A DNA stretch of 37,745 bases from Bradyrhizobium sp. STM 3843. GTDB lineage: Bacteria; Pseudomonadota; Alphaproteobacteria; Rhizobiales; Xanthobacteraceae. The stretch covers positions 1-37,745 of the forward strand of contig NZ_CAFK01000348.1 in the NCBI RefSeq assembly GCF_000239815.1, in the 5' to 3' direction. Positions 25,651 to 34,482 of the stretch are shown here, one piece after another. The first letter of the stretch is position 1; each line of letters starts with the position of its first letter. The notes beneath the pieces are model-generated. The model did no database searches. It was given only the letters and a program-made list of their open reading frames with translations, and was not told the DNA's origin. A program made the position numbers and the translations under genes.

Positions 25651-26283
25651 CTATCTAATCCCGATCATCTTGTGCGTCTGCAGGCTGAGCCGCCATTGCG
25701 GATGCCGCATGCAATAGTCGATCGTGCGCGCGGTGTTCTCGGCCGCATCAGGCCCGTCCATCGGCTGCAGCGAGAAGCGCTCGAAGGACAGCCGCTCGAA
25801 CTCCTCAGGCGCCGCGCCTCGTTGCGGGTACACCAGCTTCAATTCGTGGCCGTGACGGAGCTTCAGCTCCGTGCCCGCCTTCGGGCTGACGCAGATCCAG
25901 TCGATGCCCGCAGGCGGCTCCAGCGTGCCGTTGGTCTCGATCCCGACCGCGAAGCCGCGGGCGTGAAGGGCATCGATCAGCGCCGCATCCACCTGCAGCA
26001 GCGGTTCGCCGCCGGTCAGGATCGTATAGCGCTCGGCCTCGCCCCCTGTCCATTGCGCAGCGATGGTCTCGGCGAGCGCGTCGGCGGTCGCATAGCGGCC
26101 GCCGAGCGTGCCGTCGGTGCCGACAAAGTCGGTGTCGCAGAACCGGCAGACGGCGCTGTCGCGGTCCTGCTCGCGGCCGCTCCAGAGATTGCAGCCGGCG
26201 AAGCGGCAGAATACGGCGGCGCGGCCGGCATGGGCGCCTTCGCCCTGCAGCGTCATGAAGATCTCTTTGACCGCGTAGCTCAC
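25651..26283 (-). CDS. queE: 7-carboxy-7-deazaguanine synthase QueE
   Basis: A 210-residue radical-SAM enzyme that contracts 6-carboxytetrahydropterin to 7-carboxy-7-deazaguanine, a committed step to queuosine. The iron-sulfur ligands have the QueE-specific spacing C-x14-C-x2-C (Cys31 in AGCNLW, then CRFC), as in the Burkholderia enzyme. The SAM-binding TGGEPLLQ and substrate-binding SPKAG are present. The start is GTG, supported by AAGGAG 7 nt upstream. It leads a close run queE-queD-hemF-HAD on the minus strand. FolE and QueC, also needed for the pathway, are not in the window. Confidence 0.96.
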   Translation of the reverse strand: MSYAVKEIFMTLQGEGAHAGRAAVFCRFAGCNLWSGREQDRDSAVCRFCDTDFVGTDGTLGGRYATADALAETIAAQWTGGEAERYTILTGGEPLLQVDAALIDALHARGFAVGIETNGTLEPPAGIDWICVSPKAGTELKLRHGHELKLVYPQRGAAPEEFERLSFERFSLQPMDGPDAAENTARTIDYCMRHPQWRLSLQTHKMIGIR

Positions 26284-26323
26284 CGAAACTCCTTCGCGTT
26301 TTGCAACTCACTCCCGCAAGCGT

Positions 26324-26392
26324 TTGGTCGGGTGGGCCAAGCGACCTGTCCGCCATAGCCCGAAGGGCGACGGCGGAAGCGTGCCCACCGTT
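26324..26392. repeat. Intergenic palindromic repeat between trmL and queE
   Basis: GGTGGGC (26331-26337) is the inverted complement of GCCCACC (26383-26389), with GC-rich inner text (GCCCGAAGGGC and CGCC/GGCG) able to form a cruciform or RNA hairpin. The wording (GGTGGGC...GGCGGA...GTGCCCACC) is that of a common multi-copy Bradyrhizobium intergenic element, from memory. It separates trmL from queE. Confidence 0.65.
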
Positions 26393-26453
26393 GATCCGCT
26401 AGCTTGGCAGGCGGTCACGCCACCGGCACCTCTGCTCTCCTATGGAGCGCAGA

Positions 26454-26912
26454 TCAGGCCGCCCCATGCCGTGTCTGCCGGAGCGCTTCGCCGACCGCCA
26501 TCGCCGCCGCCATGGCCACATTGAGCGAGCGCAGCCCCGGCTGCAGCGGGATCAAGAGCCGCGCATCGGCGATCTCCGCCACCTCCGGCGGCACGCCGGC
26601 ACTCTCGCGCCCGAACAGCAGGATATCGTCCGCCCGATAGCCGAAATCCAGGTACGATCTTGCGCCCTTGGTCGTGAAAAGCAGCAGGCGGTGACCCCGC
26701 TCGGCCCGCCACGCTTCGAAGGCGGTCCAGGAGTCGTGTCGCAGCCACGTCACGTGGTCCAGATAGTCCATTCCCGCACGGCGGAAAAGCCGGTCGGAGA
26801 CCGGAAAACCCGCCGGTTCTATCACATGTGCGGCCACGCCGAGGCAGGCGCAGAGCCGCAGAATCGTGCCCGTGTTCTGCGGAATGTCCGGCTGGTACAG
26901 CGCGATCTGCAT
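26454..26912 (-). CDS. trmL: tRNA (cytidine(34)-2'-O)-methyltransferase
   Basis: A 152-residue SPOUT methyltransferase that 2'-O-methylates the wobble C34 or U34 of leucine tRNAs. Family marks are the start MQIALYQPDIPQNTGTILRL, FGRESAGVP, and the trefoil-knot segment LIPLQPGLRSLNVAMAAAMA. The length matches the compact TrmL type. ATG 26912 is the family start; its ribosome binding site is weak. It is divergent from the cytochrome bc1 operon and upstream of queE-queD-hemF. In many rhizobia trmL lies directly beside hemF. Confidence 0.94.
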   Translation of the reverse strand: MQIALYQPDIPQNTGTILRLCACLGVAAHVIEPAGFPVSDRLFRRAGMDYLDHVTWLRHDSWTAFEAWRAERGHRLLLFTTKGARSYLDFGYRADDILLFGRESAGVPPEVAEIADARLLIPLQPGLRSLNVAMAAAMAVGEALRQTRHGAA

Positions 26913-27194
26913 GCGAACGAATCTCAGGGGCCTTGAGAAAAATGATGCCGAAAATCCGCTTGTCGCAGCGGATGTGGTGCATGGCGGGCGAAGGGGCCGA
27001 TAGCGGGCTTGCGCTCGTATCGCAAGGGTGCCAATAGAACGATTCTGGACGGGGTGTTCCACCAGGGGCGGTGGAGCGCGCCTATTTCTGCCGCCGCGGG
27101 GGACGCGGGCGCCGGCAGGCATCTCCCGAAGACGTGGTTTGGACGTCGCTTGGGGCGGTTCCACCGGCTGCAACGATAAGAAAGGGTTGGAATC
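26913..27194. other. Divergent promoter region, trmL / cytochrome bc1 operon
   Basis: 282 bp expected to hold the promoter of the bc1 operon and that of trmL. The only structure noticed is the imperfectly spaced dyad CTTGCG (27008-27013) / CGCAAG (27021-27026). No clear -35/-10 pair was identified. Confidence 0.45.
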
Positions 27195-27722
27195 GTGACA
27201 GCGTCTACTGTGGACCATCCGACACGCCGGGATTTCCTGTTCGTCGCCACCGGGGCGGTGGCGGCCGTCGGAGGAGTGGCCACGCTCTGGCCGTTCATTT
27301 CCCAGATGAACCCTGATGCCTCGACCATCGCCGCCGGCGCGCCGATCGAGGTCGATCTCTCTCCCGTGGCCGAAGGTCAGGACATCAAGGTGTTCTGGCG
27401 CGGCAAGCCGATCTACATCTCCCACCGCACCAAGAAGCAGGTCGAGGAGGTGCGCTCAGTGCCGCTCTCCAACCTGCCGGATCCCGCCACCGACCAGTCC
27501 CGCACCAAGGATGGCCACGAGCAGTGGCTGGTTGTGATCGGCATCTGCACCCATCTTGGTTGCATCCCGATCGCGCATGAAGGCAATTACGACGGCTTCT
27601 TCTGCCCGTGCCACGGTTCGCAGTACGACGCCTCGGGCCGCATCCGCCAGGGGCCGGCGCCGCTCAATCTGCCCGTTCCGCCCTACCAGTTCGTTTCCGA
27701 CACCAAGATCCAGATCGGCTGA
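27195..27722 (+). CDS. fbcF: Rieske iron-sulfur subunit of cytochrome bc1
   Basis: Also called petA. The 175-residue ubiquinol-cytochrome c reductase subunit carries electrons from ubiquinol to cytochrome c1. The N-terminus has a twin-arginine signal-anchor (TRRDFLFVATG, Arg11-Arg12) and a membrane helix at about 15-36 that stays uncleaved. The 2Fe-2S ligands are Cys118, His120, Cys137 and His140 in CTHLGC and CPCHGS, and Cys123-Cys139 form the disulfide. The start is GTG. It is followed after 60 bp by fbcH, in the fbcFH arrangement known from Bradyrhizobium. Confidence 0.97.
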   Translation: MTASTVDHPTRRDFLFVATGAVAAVGGVATLWPFISQMNPDASTIAAGAPIEVDLSPVAEGQDIKVFWRGKPIYISHRTKKQVEEVRSVPLSNLPDPATDQSRTKDGHEQWLVVIGICTHLGCIPIAHEGNYDGFFCPCHGSQYDASGRIRQGPAPLNLPVPPYQFVSDTKIQIG

Positions 27723-27782
27723 TCGGGCGCCTTGCCCGACAGCTTTACTGATCATGCCAAGATAATACTTCAGGAACGCATC

Positions 27783-29855
27783 ATGAGTGGACCTTCCGAC
27801 TACCAGCCGAGCCATCCTGCCGTGAAGTGGCTGGAACAGCGACTTCCGATCATCAGCCTGGTCCACTCATCCTTCGTCGCCTATCCGACGCCGCGAAACC
27901 TGAACTACTGGTGGACGTTCGGCGCCATCCTCTCGATCATGCTGGGCGTGCAGATCGTCACCGGCATCATCCTGGCGATGCACTACACGCCGCACGCCGA
28001 TCTCGCCTTCCGCTCGGTCGAATTGATCGTGCGCGACGTCAACTACGGCTGGCTCTTGCGCAACATGCATGCGGCCGGCGCCTCGATGTTCTTCTTCGCC
28101 GTCTACATCCACATGTTCCGCGGCCTCTATTACGGGTCGTACAAGGCGCCGCGCGAGGTGTTGTGGATCCTCGGCGTCATCATCTACCTGTTGATGATGG
28201 CGACCGGTTTCATGGGCTACGTGCTGCCCTGGGGCCAGATGAGCTTCTGGGGCGCCACCGTCATCACCAACCTGTTCTCGGCCGTGCCCTATTTCGGCGA
28301 GAGCATCGTGACCCTGCTGTGGGGCGGCTACTCGGTCGGCAACCCGACCTTGAACCGCTTCTTCTCGCTGCACTATCTGCTGCCGTTCCTGATCGCTGGC
28401 GTGGTGGTGCTGCACGTCTGGGCGCTGCACGTGGTCGGCCAGAACAATCCGGCCGGCGTCGAGCCGAAGACCGAAAAGGACATGGTGCCGTTCACGCCCT
28501 ATGCGACGATCAAGGACTTCTTCGGCGTCTCCTGCTTCCTGATCCTCTATTCCTGGTTCATCTTCTACATGCCGAACTATCTCGGCGACGCCGACAACTA
28601 CATCCCGGCCAATCCGGGCGTGACGCCGGCGCACATCGTGCCCGAGTGGTATTACCTGCCGTTCTACGCTATCCTGCGCTCGATCCCGAACAAGCTCGCG
28701 GGCGTCATCGCGATGTTCTCGGCGATCATCGTGCTGGTGTTCCTGCCCTGGCTCGACTCGGCCAAGACCCGCTCGAACAAGTACCGGCCGCTGGCTAAGC
28801 AGTTCTTCTGGATCTTCGTGATCACCTGCATCCTGCTCGGCTATCTCGGCGCCCAGCCGCCGGAGGGCATCTATGTCATCGCCGGCCGCATCCTCACGAT
28901 CGTATACTTCGCCTATTTCCTGATCGTGCTGCCGCTGCTCGCCCGCATCGAGAAGCCGCGGCCGCTGCCGAACTCGATCGCTGACGACGTGCTGGCCAAG
29001 ACCGGCCGCGCGACGGCTCCGATGGTCTCAACGCTGATCGCGCTGTTCGTTGCCAGCACGCTGTTCGTCGGCGGCACCGGCCAGGCCCGTGCCGCCGAGA
29101 ACCAGGAGACGCCGCCCTCGCTGAGCTGGTCGTTCGCAGGTCCCTTCGGCACCTACGACCGCGGCGCGCTGCAGCGCGGCCTGAAGGTCTACAAGGAGGT
29201 CTGCTCGAACTGCCACTCGCTGTCCTATGTGGCGTTCCGCAACCTGTCCGAGCCCGGCGGCCCCGGTTACTCGCCGGCCCAGGCTGCCGCCTTCGCTGCG
29301 GACTACAAGATCAAGGACGGCCCCAACGATGCCGGCGACATGTTCGAGCGTCCGGGCCGGGTCGCCGATTACTTCCCATCACCGTTCCCGAACGAGCAGG
29401 CGGCGCGCGCGGCCAATGGCGGCGCAGCCCCGCCGGACCTGTCGCTGATCGCCAAGGCCCGCTCCTATGAGCGCGGCTTCCCCTGGTTCATCTTCGACTT
29501 CTTCACCCAGTTCCAGGAGCAGGGCCCGAATTATGTCGCGGCGCTGATGCAGGGATTCGAGAGCACTCCGCCGGCCGGTGTCACGATCCCTGAGGGTTCG
29601 TACTACAACAAGTACTTCCCGGGCCATGCGATCAAGATGCCGCCGCCGCTGTCCGACGGCCAGGTGACCTTCGATGACGGCTCGCCTGCCACCGTGCAGC
29701 AATACGCCCGCGACGTCGCGACGTTCCTGATGTGGACCGCGGAGCCGCATATGGAAGCGCGCAAGCGGCTCGGCTATCAGGTCTTCGTGTTCCTGATCAT
29801 CTTCGCCGGGTTGATGTATTTCACCAAGAAGCGGGTCTGGGCAGCCGCGCACTGA
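27783..29855 (+). CDS. fbcH: Cytochrome b / cytochrome c1 fusion precursor
   Basis: A 690-residue polyprotein of complex III. Residues 1-400 are cytochrome b with haem ligands His96/His197 and His110/His211 and the ubiquinol-site PEWY (287-290). An internal signal peptide at about 411-437 (ending ARA before AEN) leads to cytochrome c1, with haem motif C474-x-x-C477-H478, axial Met619 (MPPPL) and a C-terminal anchor (about 662-682). In Bradyrhizobium the precursor is cut by signal peptidase after this internal signal; the ARAA site here fits. ATG 27783 has AGGAAC 7 nt upstream. Confidence 0.97.
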   Translation: MSGPSDYQPSHPAVKWLEQRLPIISLVHSSFVAYPTPRNLNYWWTFGAILSIMLGVQIVTGIILAMHYTPHADLAFRSVELIVRDVNYGWLLRNMHAAGASMFFFAVYIHMFRGLYYGSYKAPREVLWILGVIIYLLMMATGFMGYVLPWGQMSFWGATVITNLFSAVPYFGESIVTLLWGGYSVGNPTLNRFFSLHYLLPFLIAGVVVLHVWALHVVGQNNPAGVEPKTEKDMVPFTPYATIKDFFGVSCFLILYSWFIFYMPNYLGDADNYIPANPGVTPAHIVPEWYYLPFYAILRSIPNKLAGVIAMFSAIIVLVFLPWLDSAKTRSNKYRPLAKQFFWIFVITCILLGYLGAQPPEGIYVIAGRILTIVYFAYFLIVLPLLARIEKPRPLPNSIADDVLAKTGRATAPMVSTLIALFVASTLFVGGTGQARAAENQETPPSLSWSFAGPFGTYDRGALQRGLKVYKEVCSNCHSLSYVAFRNLSEPGGPGYSPAQAAAFAADYKIKDGPNDAGDMFERPGRVADYFPSPFPNEQAARAANGGAAPPDLSLIAKARSYERGFPWFIFDFFTQFQEQGPNYVAALMQGFESTPPAGVTIPEGSYYNKYFPGHAIKMPPPLSDGQVTFDDGSPATVQQYARDVATFLMWTAEPHMEARKRLGYQVFVFLIIFAGLMYFTKKRVWAAAH

Positions 29856-29883
29856 CGCGCCTGGACCAAAATCTCACGATCTG

Positions 29884-29909
29884 AAAAAGCCCCTGCGGGG
29901 GCTTTTTTT
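29884..29909 (+). terminator. Intrinsic terminator after fbcFH
   Basis: AAAAAGCCCC-TGCG-GGGGCTTTTTTT: a GC stem with a tetraloop flanked by A- and T-runs, about 30 bp past the fbcH stop. The A/T flanks pair as well, so it could work in both directions. Confidence 0.95.
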
Positions 29910-30007
29910 GTCGGGGCAGGGCATTTCTCGCCGAGGCGGCCGCACTAGCCAGAATCCGCGCGAGTCAGATACAGCGGGGTGGTCCCATCCGGATCAGGCG
30001 CCTCGGC

Positions 30008-32206
30008 ATGAAGACCGTCTCCCTCACCGTCTCGCAGGTTTTCGATATCGCCCTGAAAGCCTATGCCGCGGGCAAGCTCGGCCAGGCCGAGAAGACCTGC
30101 CTCAAGATCCTGTCGGCGGACCCGGCCTCCGCCATTACTCTCAATCTGCTTGGCGTGATCCATATGGCGCGCGGCCGCAACCAGCTGGCGCTCGCGCATT
30201 ACGACCGGGCGCTGGCGTTGCGCCCGGACTTCGTGGAGGCCTGGAGCAATCGCGGCGCGCTGTTGAAGGCGATGGGGCGGCAGGCCGACGCTCTGGACAG
30301 TTTCGATCGCGCACTCGCCTTGCGCGCCGATCATGCCGGCGTGATCAACAACCGTGCCGGCGTGCTGCAGGAGCTCGGGCGGTTCGACGAGGCGCTGGCT
30401 TATTATGACCGCGCGCTGGCGTTGCAGCCGGCCTATCCCGAGGCGCTGAACAATCGCGGCGTGGTGCTGCAGGCCCTTGGCCGGCACGTGGAGGCGTTGG
30501 AGAGCTACGCCAAGGCGCTCGCGCTTCGCCCCGATTTCGTCGAGGCGCTCGTCAATCGCGGTCTCACCTACAGCGAGCTCGCGCGTTTCGAGGAGGCGTT
30601 GGCGGACTATGACGGCGCGCTGGCCCTGGAGCCGAAGCATGTCGATGTGTTGAACAACCGCGCCATCGCGCTGCGCCGGCTTGGGCGGCCTGAGGAGGCG
30701 CTGGCCAGCCATAGCGCCGCGCTGGCGCTGCGGCCGAAGGATCCGAAAGCGCTGGTCAGTCGCGGCCTCACGCTGCACGATTTGAAGCGCACCGAGGCGG
30801 CGCAGGCCGACTACGACCGCGCGATTGCGCTGCAGCCCGGCCATGTCGACGCCTTCGTCAACCGTGGCGCCCTGTTGCACGAGCTCGGGCGCCACGACGA
30901 GGCTCTGCGGAGCTTCGAGCGCGCGCTGGCGCTCCAGCCGGACAACGTCCACGCACTCACCAATCGCGGTGTCGTCCTGCACGATCTGGCACGCTATGGT
31001 GAGGCGCTGGCCGACCACGATCAGGCGATCTCGATCCAGCCGGGCGATGCCGCTGCGCTGAACAATCGCGGCGTCACCTTGCACAAGCTGCGGCGGCTTG
31101 AAGAGGCCCTGGCGAGCCAGGATCAGGCGATCTCGGCACGGCAGGATTATCCCGAGGCGCTGGTCAATCGCGGAATCATTCTGTACGACCTCAAGCGGTT
31201 CGACGAGGCGCAGGCCGACTACGATCGCGCGATCGCGCAGCGCGCGGATTACGCTGATGCTCACTTCCTCAAAGGTCTCGTCAGTCTCGTCACCGGTGAT
31301 TTCGCGCAAGGATGGGCGGGCTATGAGTGGCGGCACCAGGCGCCCGTCGCGCGGCTGACTCCGCGCGCGCTGCCGCAGCCGTCATGGCGCGGCGAGGACA
31401 TCGCCGGCAAAACCATCCTGCTGCACGGCGAGCAGGGCTTTGGCGACTCCATCCAGTTCTGCCGTTATGTCCCGCTGGTCGAAGCACGCGGCGCGCGCGT
31501 CGTGCTGGAGGCCGACACGCCGCTCGCGCGCCTGATGCAGACGCTTCGCGGTGCGCATGAGGTCATCGCCAAGGGCGATCCGCTGCCGGATGTCGACATC
31601 CGCTGTCCGCTGCCCAGCCTGCCGCTGGCGTTCGAGACCCGGTTGGACACGATCCCCGCCGATGGTCCTTACCTGTCGGCCCCGGACAATGCCGCGGAGG
31701 CCTGGGCGCCGCTGCTCGTCAACGCGCGCCCGCTGAAGATCGGGCTCGCCTGGGCCGGCAATCCCAACCATGTTCGCGATCGCGAGCGGTCGATGGACCT
31801 TCGCCATCTGCTGCCGTTGTTTGAGGTGAACGCGACCTTCGTGAGCCTGCAAAAACAGCTTCGTGACGGCGAGGCCGGGCTGCTGGCGCAGCACGGCGTT
31901 CTCGACGTCAGCGATCAGCTGCATGATTTCGCCGACACGGCGGCGCTGATCTCCCAGCTTGATCTCGTCATCGCGGTCGATACTGGCGTTGCGCATCTTG
32001 CCGGCGCGCTCGGCAAGCCGGTCTGGATCATGCTGACCCACGCGCCGGATTGGCGTTGGCTGCTCGATCGCGACGACAGCCCCTGGTATCCGACCGCGCG
32101 GCTGTTCCGGCAGGGCGACGGCCGCGACTGGGCCGGGGTGATCGCGCAGGTGCGCGCGTCGCTCAATGATGTCCACGCGCGCAGGGGCGCGTCGGCGGCG
32201 GCTTAG
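30008..32206 (+). CDS. TPR-repeat protein with C-terminal GT9-like glycosyltransferase domain
   Basis: A 732-residue protein. The first 430 residues are about twelve tetratricopeptide repeats; ten are strict 34-residue units with (N/S)R(G/A) at 81, 115, 149, 183, 217, 251, 285, 319, 353 and 387. The C-terminal part (about 450-725) has a glycosyltransferase-B fold: LLHGEQGFGDSIQF (472-485), KIGLAWAGNPNH, and VDTGVAHLAGALGKPVWIML (657-676), the latter like the heptosyltransferase (GT9) nucleotide-sugar motif. Such fusions are common in Bradyrhizobium; they are suspected to glycosylate proteins or envelope glycans, but the target is unknown. No signal peptide. The ribosome binding site is poor. 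It stands alone after the bc1 terminator. Confidence 0.9.
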   Translation: MKTVSLTVSQVFDIALKAYAAGKLGQAEKTCLKILSADPASAITLNLLGVIHMARGRNQLALAHYDRALALRPDFVEAWSNRGALLKAMGRQADALDSFDRALALRADHAGVINNRAGVLQELGRFDEALAYYDRALALQPAYPEALNNRGVVLQALGRHVEALESYAKALALRPDFVEALVNRGLTYSELARFEEALADYDGALALEPKHVDVLNNRAIALRRLGRPEEALASHSAALALRPKDPKALVSRGLTLHDLKRTEAAQADYDRAIALQPGHVDAFVNRGALLHELGRHDEALRSFERALALQPDNVHALTNRGVVLHDLARYGEALADHDQAISIQPGDAAALNNRGVTLHKLRRLEEALASQDQAISARQDYPEALVNRGIILYDLKRFDEAQADYDRAIAQRADYADAHFLKGLVSLVTGDFAQGWAGYEWRHQAPVARLTPRALPQPSWRGEDIAGKTILLHGEQGFGDSIQFCRYVPLVEARGARVVLEADTPLARLMQTLRGAHEVIAKGDPLPDVDIRCPLPSLPLAFETRLDTIPADGPYLSAPDNAAEAWAPLLVNARPLKIGLAWAGNPNHVRDRERSMDLRHLLPLFEVNATFVSLQKQLRDGEAGLLAQHGVLDVSDQLHDFADTAALISQLDLVIAVDTGVAHLAGALGKPVWIMLTHAPDWRWLLDRDDSPWYPTARLFRQGDGRDWAGVIAQVRASLNDVHARRGASAAA

Positions 32207-32347
32207 CGCTCGCGCCGTTGTCGGCCTGTCACACCTGTCCGCTAACCCGCGCGAGGACGTGACTGTGGCAGCGGTTGCCTGATCCGTCCGCAGCGGCCAG
32301 AATGCCGGCAAACCGTACCCCTCGAAACGTAGAACCGGAGGACATCC

Positions 32348-33022
32348 ATGGGCACCGTCATCACCTTCAAGCGTCCGGATGGCAAGGATGCGAGCGGCTA
32401 TCTCGCCAATGCGGCCGGTGGCAATGCGCCCGGCGTGGTCGTGATCCAGGAATGGTGGGGTCTGCAGGAGCAGATCAAGGGTATGTGCGACCGCTTTGCG
32501 CTGGCCGGTTTCGACGCGCTGGCGCCCGATCTCTACAAGGGCAAGGTGGTGCCTTATCACGACTCCGATGCCGCAGGCCGCGAGATGAACTCGCTCGACT
32601 TCATGGATGCGACCACGCAGACGGTCCGTGGCGCCGCGCAATATCTGGCGCGCAACGGCGCCAAGGTCGGGCTGACCGGCTTCTGCATGGGCGGGGCAGT
32701 GACGATCATCGGCGCCGCCAAGATCTCGGAACTCACCGCCGGCGTCGTGTTCTACGGCATTCCGCCGGAGCAGGCCGCCAAGCCGGCCGACGTGAAGATT
32801 CCGCTGCAGGGGCATTTCGCCAACAAGGACGATTGGTGCACCCCGGCCGCGGTCGATGCCTTCGAGAAGGCGATGAAGGCGGCCGGCAAGTCGCTCGAGC
32901 TCTATCGCTACGACGCCGAGCACGGCTTCGCGAACGAGCAGCGTGTCTCCGTGCATGACCGCGAATGTGCCGAGCTGGCCTGGGGCCGCGCCACCGCCTA
33001 CTTCCACAAGCATCTGGGGTGA
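32348..33022 (+). CDS. Dienelactone hydrolase family protein
   Basis: A 224-residue cytoplasmic alpha/beta hydrolase of the dienelactone hydrolase family. Marks are Glu36 in QEWWG, nucleophile Cys113 in GFCMGG, Asp161 or Asp162 in NKDDWC, and His192 in AEHGF, the Cys-Asp-His triad of this family. Classical members open dienelactone in chlorocatechol breakdown, but no catechol genes lie nearby, so a broader lactone or ester hydrolase is more likely. GGAGG 7 nt before ATG 32348 fixes the start. Isolated, with 141 bp before it and a long inverted repeat after it. Confidence 0.93.
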   Translation: MGTVITFKRPDGKDASGYLANAAGGNAPGVVVIQEWWGLQEQIKGMCDRFALAGFDALAPDLYKGKVVPYHDSDAAGREMNSLDFMDATTQTVRGAAQYLARNGAKVGLTGFCMGGAVTIIGAAKISELTAGVVFYGIPPEQAAKPADVKIPLQGHFANKDDWCTPAAVDAFEKAMKAAGKSLELYRYDAEHGFANEQRVSVHDRECAELAWGRATAYFHKHLG

Positions 33023-33063
33023 TGCGCAGTCAGTCTGTGTGTCGTTAGCGCGGCAATCTCAAC

Positions 33064-33190
33064 TGTCGTCCCGGCCTTGAGCCGGGACCCATACACACCG
33101 CCGACAGTCGTTTGAGCATGCTGGAGCCACAGCACAGCTCTCATCACAGCCCCATGTGGTTCTGGGTCCCGGCTCAAGGCCGGGACGACA
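33064..33190. repeat. Long 28-bp perfect inverted repeat
   Basis: Positions 33064-33091 and 33163-33190 are perfect inverted complements (core GTCCCGGCCTTGAGCCGGGAC) around a 71-bp spacer. Each arm is itself a near-palindrome (CCCGGC...GCCGGG). This is a familiar Bradyrhizobium intergenic repeat. It lies between convergent genes and could end transcription from both sides. Confidence 0.85.
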
Positions 33191-33252
33191 CCAATCGTGT
33201 GGCTTTCGGCCGACGACATCTCCCCGCACCGAAGTCGTCTTATCGCTCTGGG

Positions 33253-34482
33253 CTAAGCCGCGCGCGACAACCTCTCTTCGGTGCGCTTCGGCCGATCCGT
33301 CAGCAGCGACACGCCCCAGATGACGAGGCCGCAGATCGCGAGCGCAGCGCCGACCCACCCGGTCGCGGGGAAGCCGAGCCCGGCTGATAGCGCGAGTCCC
33401 GCGAGCCAGGGACCCAGTGCATTGGCGGTGTTGAACGCGGAGTGATTGAGCGCGGCGGCCAAAGTCTGCGCATCCTCGGCGACGTCCATCAGGCGGGTCT
33501 GCAGCACGGTGCCGAGTCCACCGCCGCAGCCGATCAGGAACACGACCGCTGCCAGCGTCCAGACACTGCCGGTCGCAAACGGATACAAAGCGAGCGCGAA
33601 TGCGCTCCAGACCAGGGTCCCGCCGGCCGCGCGCATCACGCCGCGATCAGCCGCCCAGGCGCAGGCGAGATTGCCGATCGTCAGGCCAAAGCCGAACACC
33701 GTCAGCATCACGGGAATTGCCGATGGCGGCGCATGCGTGACCTCCAGCAGGGTCGACGCGAGATAAGTGTAGACGGCGAACATGCCGCCAAAGCCGATCG
33801 CGCCCGTGGCCAGCGTCAGCCACACCTGGCCGCGCCGGAGAGCGCCGAGCTCGCGCAGCGGGCTTGCGCCCTTCAGCGGCGCTCCATAGGGCGCATAAAG
33901 CCGCACCAGGGTCGCCGTCAGCAGGGCGAGCAGCGCGGCGAAGCCAAAGCTCCAGCGCCAGCCGATATATTGGCCGATCAGGTTGGCAAGCGGCACGCCG
34001 ATCATGGTGGCGACGGTCAGCCCGGCAAGCACGCGCGAGACCGCCTGGCTGCGGCGCTCGCGCGGCACCAGCGATGCGGCAACCAGCGCGGCGACGCCGA
34101 AATAGGCCCCATGCGGTAGGCCGGCGACGAAGCGGAACGCCACCAGGAAACCGTAGCTCGGCGCCAGCCCCGAGAGCCCGTTGCCGACTGCGAACAGCAG
34201 CATCAGCGACACCAGAAGCGTGCGGCGTGCCAGCCGCGCTGCGAGCACAGCGATGACCGGCGCCCCGACGACAACGCCAAGCGCGTAGGCGCTGATGACA
34301 TGGCCGGCGGTGGTCGCGTCGATGCCGAGATCGGGCGCGAAGTAGGGCACGAGGCTCATCGCGGCGAACTCGGTGGTGCCGATGGCGAAGCCACCGATCG
34401 CGAGTGCCAGCAGGACCAAGCCCGGATGATGGAGTTTGGCCACCCGCGTGTGCGCGGCAGCGGATTCAGCGATCATGTCCAT
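33253..34482 (-). CDS. MFS transporter, DHA1 family (AraJ/YdhP-like)
   Basis: A 409-residue inner-membrane transporter with twelve predicted helices. The segment FAIGTTEFAAMSLVPYFAPDLGI is the hallmark of the AraJ/YdhP group of drug/arabinose-type proton antiporters, and RFVAGLPHGAYFGVAALVAA with RERRSQAVSRVLAGLTVATMIG gives the conserved helix 4-5 motifs. Probably exports small molecules; substrate unknown. ATG 34482 and ATG 34476 are both possible and neither has a good ribosome binding site. A 17-bp palindrome about 135 bp upstream may be its operator. Confidence 0.92.
   Translation of the reverse strand: MDMIAESAAAHTRVAKLHHPGLVLLALAIGGFAIGTTEFAAMSLVPYFAPDLGIDATTAGHVISAYALGVVVGAPVIAVLAARLARRTLLVSLMLLFAVGNGLSGLAPSYGFLVAFRFVAGLPHGAYFGVAALVAASLVPRERRSQAVSRVLAGLTVATMIGVPLANLIGQYIGWRWSFGFAALLALLTATLVRLYAPYGAPLKGASPLRELGALRRGQVWLTLATGAIGFGGMFAVYTYLASTLLEVTHAPPSAIPVMLTVFGFGLTIGNLACAWAADRGVMRAAGGTLVWSAFALALYPFATGSVWTLAAVVFLIGCGGGLGTVLQTRLMDVAEDAQTLAAALNHSAFNTANALGPWLAGLALSAGLGFPATGWVGAALAICGLVIWGVSLLTDRPKRTEERLSRAA

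Noticed and set aside
29945..31336. 463-codon minus-strand frame opposite the TPR region
   Set aside because: Looks repetitive only because it mirrors the 102-bp TPR units.
31382..33013. 543-codon minus-strand frame over the glycosyltransferase end and dienelactone hydrolase
   Set aside because: Antisense to two genes with clear motifs.
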